A DNA stretch of 64,000 bases from contig JHVO01000005.1 in NCBI GenBank assembly GCA_000620185.1, positions 431,050 through 495,049 of the forward strand. The letters run 5' to 3'. Shown here piece after piece: positions 62,095-64,000 of this stretch. Position numbers and translations under genes: made by a program. A model generated the notes under the pieces. The model was given only the letters and a program-made list of their open reading frames with translations. It was not told the DNA's origin and made no database searches. The stretch comes from Geodermatophilaceae bacterium URHB0062. GTDB taxonomy: Bacteria > Actinomycetota > Actinomycetes > Mycobacteriales > Geodermatophilaceae. The number at the start of each line of letters is the position of its first letter. The first letter of the stretch is position 1.

Positions 62095-62398
62095 GGCGAA
62101 CTCCTCGGTGGGGGACGACACCGACGCTAGGGCGCCGCCGCGGGGTTCCCCAGGGTCTCCGGACGTGCCGGTGGGGGACTTCCGTCCCTCCGCCGCGGTT
62201 CGACAGCGCAGCCGGCGAACGATTCGGGACCTGGGTCTCCCGCGCGAGGACCGTCGACAACCTGTCCGCGTGCCCCGTCCTGTGGTCCACCCCGAGGGCG
62301 GCGCGGCGGCGGACGGGAGCACCGGATCGCAGGCCGCGCCGGCCGGACGGTGACATCGGCTCGGGCCGGTCCCCATCCGGGTCACCGGCGGCCGACGT
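62095..62398. other. 304-bp regulatory gap
   Basis: Lies between the CBS-gene start and the nitroreductase stop (both minus strand). It carries the best DosR box (62175-62188), a weaker site (62153-62166) and a minus-strand TAGCGT -10 candidate at 62129-62124. No coding frame of quality. Confidence 0.5.
62175..62188 (-). promoter_or_regulatory. DosR box upstream of the CBS-BON gene
   Basis: GGGAC-TTCC-GTCCC is a complete 5+5 palindrome with the 4-nt centre of the DosR consensus GGGACTWWAGTCCC. It is 80 nt upstream of GTG 62094, with TAGCGT at 62129-62124 between. Confidence 0.65.
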
Positions 62399-63541
62399 TC
62401 AGGTCCAGGTCGTGCCCCCGCGGCCGTCCGACACCGGCCGGTGCCCCGCGGGCGCGTCGACGGGGTGCGGTGTCTCGTGCGGGGCACCAGGGGGTGGCGG
62501 AGGCTGCCGCCGGCTGTTGGCGACGACCTCGCTGCGCCGGCGTCGAGGAGACGAGGGCGTCGGCTCGGCCCGGCCGATGCGCAGCAGGATCTGGGGATGG
62601 GCGTCCCAGGTCAGCGCGGAGCGCAACCGGGTCCTCGTGAGGGGAACCTCGACGGCCTGGGTGACGGGGCTGGCCACCCAGTCCTTCCGTGTCAGCTCGA
62701 GCAGCAGGCGCTCCATGGCCTCCCCGGCCCGGAGCCAGGCTCCCGGATCATCGGCGGCGGTGGTCAGGAGCAGGAGGGTCTGGCCGGCCTCCGGGTCGGT
62801 CCGCGGCGGCAGCCCCCCGGAGCCACGGCTGTCGAAGTCGCGAAGGGGCAGCGCTTCCTTCTCCCTGCCGGTGACGTGCGGAACGGCCTCGGGTGGCACG
62901 CCGTCCCCGTGCGCGTACGGCCGCGTGGTCCACTGCCGGAGCTCCGCCCGGTACTCCGGGTCGGCGTTCTGCAGCTGGTCGGCCTCCTGCGTCAGGCGGG
63001 TCACCAGGAGGCGGTGCGTGTCGCTGAGCACGGGGACGAGCGTGGCTCCCTCGTCCCGCGCCCACGACGTCAACATGCGCAGCAGCCGTTCGGGGAGCTC
63101 GTGGGCGGTGAACCGACGTCGGTTGGTGCGGCGCCGACCCACCGCCGGAGCAAGCTCTGCCAGACCGGGTTCCGGGCTGCCCTCCACCGGGCGCACGACG
63201 GCGAGGAGATCGCCGTCGCCAGGGTCGGGGACACGCTCCACGGTGACCGCCCAGCCGCGAGCAGCGAGCGCCACCCTGGCGTTGAGCAGCGCCGCACCCA
63301 CGCTCAGGACCAGTTCCCGGCCGAGGGGGTCGAGCGCGCGGAGCTGTCGGCTGCGGTCGGCACGAAGGATCAGCCGGTCGGGCTGCAGCTCGATCCGCCA
63401 GGGCTGGGTGTTGTGCACAGATGGCGCCTTCATGGCGAGGTCGGCCGCCTCCTCCAGCGCGCGGCTGCGCGGGTCCAGGGCGGAGTCCCGCGTGGAGGGG
63501 GCGCGACGGCCCTCAGGACGAGGGGACGGAAGCTCGGGCAC
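62399..63541 (-). CDS. Acg-type nitroreductase-like protein
   Basis: 380 residues. The N-terminal half begins with the Acg signature DLAMKAPSVHNTQPWRIELQ. Other matches are GAALLNARVALAARGWAVTV, RRTNRRRFTAHELPERLLRM and a C-terminal VPLTRTRLRSALTWDAHPQI. Acg-family proteins (Rv2032, Rv3127, Rv3131) belong to the DosR regulon and have a nitroreductase fold that sequesters FMN. The Pro-rich tail (RQPPPPPGAPHETPHPVDAP) is extra. GTG 63541 is supported by GAGGAGG 5 nt upstream. Confidence 0.88.
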   Translation of the reverse strand: MPELPSPRPEGRRAPSTRDSALDPRSRALEEAADLAMKAPSVHNTQPWRIELQPDRLILRADRSRQLRALDPLGRELVLSVGAALLNARVALAARGWAVTVERVPDPGDGDLLAVVRPVEGSPEPGLAELAPAVGRRRTNRRRFTAHELPERLLRMLTSWARDEGATLVPVLSDTHRLLVTRLTQEADQLQNADPEYRAELRQWTTRPYAHGDGVPPEAVPHVTGREKEALPLRDFDSRGSGGLPPRTDPEAGQTLLLLTTAADDPGAWLRAGEAMERLLLELTRKDWVASPVTQAVEVPLTRTRLRSALTWDAHPQILLRIGRAEPTPSSPRRRRSEVVANSRRQPPPPPGAPHETPHPVDAPAGHRPVSDGRGGTTWT

Positions 63542-63624
63542 GGGATCCTCCTCGATCGGTGGTGCAGTGCCGAGGCTCCGCTGCCGTGGCACCCGGCGCC
63601 CAGGGGAGCGGGTCACGCCGTGGA

Positions 63625-63638
63625 TGGACGAAGGTCCC
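63625..63638 (-). promoter_or_regulatory. DosR-like box upstream of the Acg-type gene
   Basis: Minus strand GGGACCTTCGTCCA: GGGAC and GTCC(A) around CTTC. It lies 84 nt upstream of GTG 63541, with no obvious -10 box. Confidence 0.55.
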
Positions 63639-63654
63639 GTCCGCGACGACCTAG

Positions 63655-64000
63655 GTGTACCCGGCCATCAGGTTGGTGCCAGGCGGCTGATCGGGGGGAG
63701 TCCGCCGAGAGCGCTGTGGCGGCGTCGAGTGTTGTAGTGCTCGATCCAGGGGGCAAGGGCGGCGGCGCGTTCGTCGTTGCTGATGAAGACCTGGCGGTAG
63801 GCCCACTCGGTTGCCAGGGTGCGGTTGAGGCGTTCGACCTTGCCGTTCTGCCACGGGCAGTGCGGCCTGATGAACTTCTGCCGGGCTCCGAGCGAGGCGC
63901 AGACGCCTTTGATGGAGTGCTTGTAGGCCCAGGCGTTGTCGGTCATCACCCGCTCGATCCGGTCGATGCCGTGGGCGGCGAAGTAGGCCGCGGCGCGGGC
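63655..64000 (-). mobile_element. IS481-family insertion sequence (one end; continues past the window)
   Basis: The element terminus reads TGTACCCGGCCATCAGGTTG inward from 63656, similar to IS481-family ends. The bases just outside are CTAG (63651-63654), the known IS481 target core. The transposase gene inside reads toward this end, so this is its 3' side. Insertion lies 110 bp upstream of the Acg-type gene. Confidence 0.7.
63668..64000 (-). CDS. IS481-family transposase, C-terminal 110 residues (truncated by window)
   Basis: The frame enters from the right edge in phase (codon starts at 64000) and stops at 63668. The rve/DDE core includes VMTDNAWAYKHSIKGVCASL (second Asp), FIRPHCPWQNGKVERLNRTL (catalytic Glu) and WIEHYNTRRRHSALGGLPPI, all typical of IS481. 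It cuts and joins the element ends during transposition. The N-terminal HTH lies beyond the window, so intactness cannot be judged. Confidence 0.9.
   Translation of the reverse strand, partial: ARAAAYFAAHGIDRIERVMTDNAWAYKHSIKGVCASLGARQKFIRPHCPWQNGKVERLNRTLATEWAYRQVFISNDERAAALAPWIEHYNTRRRHSALGGLPPISRLAPT

Overview
The window is a high-GC actinobacterial chromosome segment with strong third-position G/C bias, many GTG starts, GTGA/ATGA gene overlaps and TANNNT -10 boxes lacking clear -35 elements. The gene set (a phenylacetyl-CoA epoxidase operon, a fused 1,828-residue acyl-CoA carboxylase, an ECF42 sigma factor with its DGPF partner, CebR-type sugar uptake, DevR/DevS with its satellite genes) fits a soil or rock-dwelling actinomycete. 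My best guess is Geodermatophilaceae (Blastococcus, Modestobacter or Geodermatophilus relatives). That placement is inference; no rRNA or tRNA gene is present to test it.

Layout. 1-6136: end of an unidentified gene, then paaABCDE on the minus strand, divergent from paaK and the TetR regulator paaR, with a TetR-type operator between the two arms and two striking palindromes inside the cluster. 6239-11725: a giant fused biotin carboxylase/BCCP/carboxyltransferase. 11826-22050: a DGPF protein with an ECF42 sigma factor, a TetR/acetyltransferase pair, a DivIVA-like coiled-coil protein, small membrane and secreted proteins, a PAS-GAF-PP2C phosphatase, a small MT0933-type protein and an MFS exporter. 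22164-32660: sugar metabolism. This holds an HpcH/HpaI aldolase, a GH43-like protein, a LacI regulator with a GH3 glucosidase, a divergent ABC importer (Tat lipoprotein plus two permeases), a small TatA and a GH1 beta-glucosidase. A near-perfect CebR-type operator lies in the divergent promoter.

33052-41483: an unusual cluster. It combines an FkbM methyltransferase, a PTPS/QueD homologue lacking the usual catalytic cysteine, a zinc-less MDR dehydrogenase, a GTP cyclohydrolase II fused to a RibD-type reductase with no deaminase, a flippase-like membrane protein, a GT4 glycosyltransferase, a CDP-alcohol phosphatidyltransferase and an LTA-synthase-like sulfatase. The combination suggests a GTP-derived pyrimidine or pterin product joined to a sugar/phospholipid envelope pathway. 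It is the best candidate here for an undescribed system.

41553-54406: assorted membrane, regulatory and redox genes (DUF6529-like, methyltransferase, VOC, lipoprotein, LAL-type LuxR, alcohol dehydrogenase with divergent MmyB-like regulator, Na+/H+ antiporter, PhzF, UbiB kinase, DUF4383-like). 54523-63541: a hypoxia/dormancy island of the DosR type. It has DevR and DevS, three flavodoxin-domain proteins, a frameshifted WS/DGAT acyltransferase, a truncated universal stress protein, a CBS-BON protein and an Acg-type nitroreductase. DosR-like boxes (GGGAC-N4-GTCCC type) lie upstream of several of these. The window ends inside an IS481-family transposase whose terminus abuts a CTAG target.
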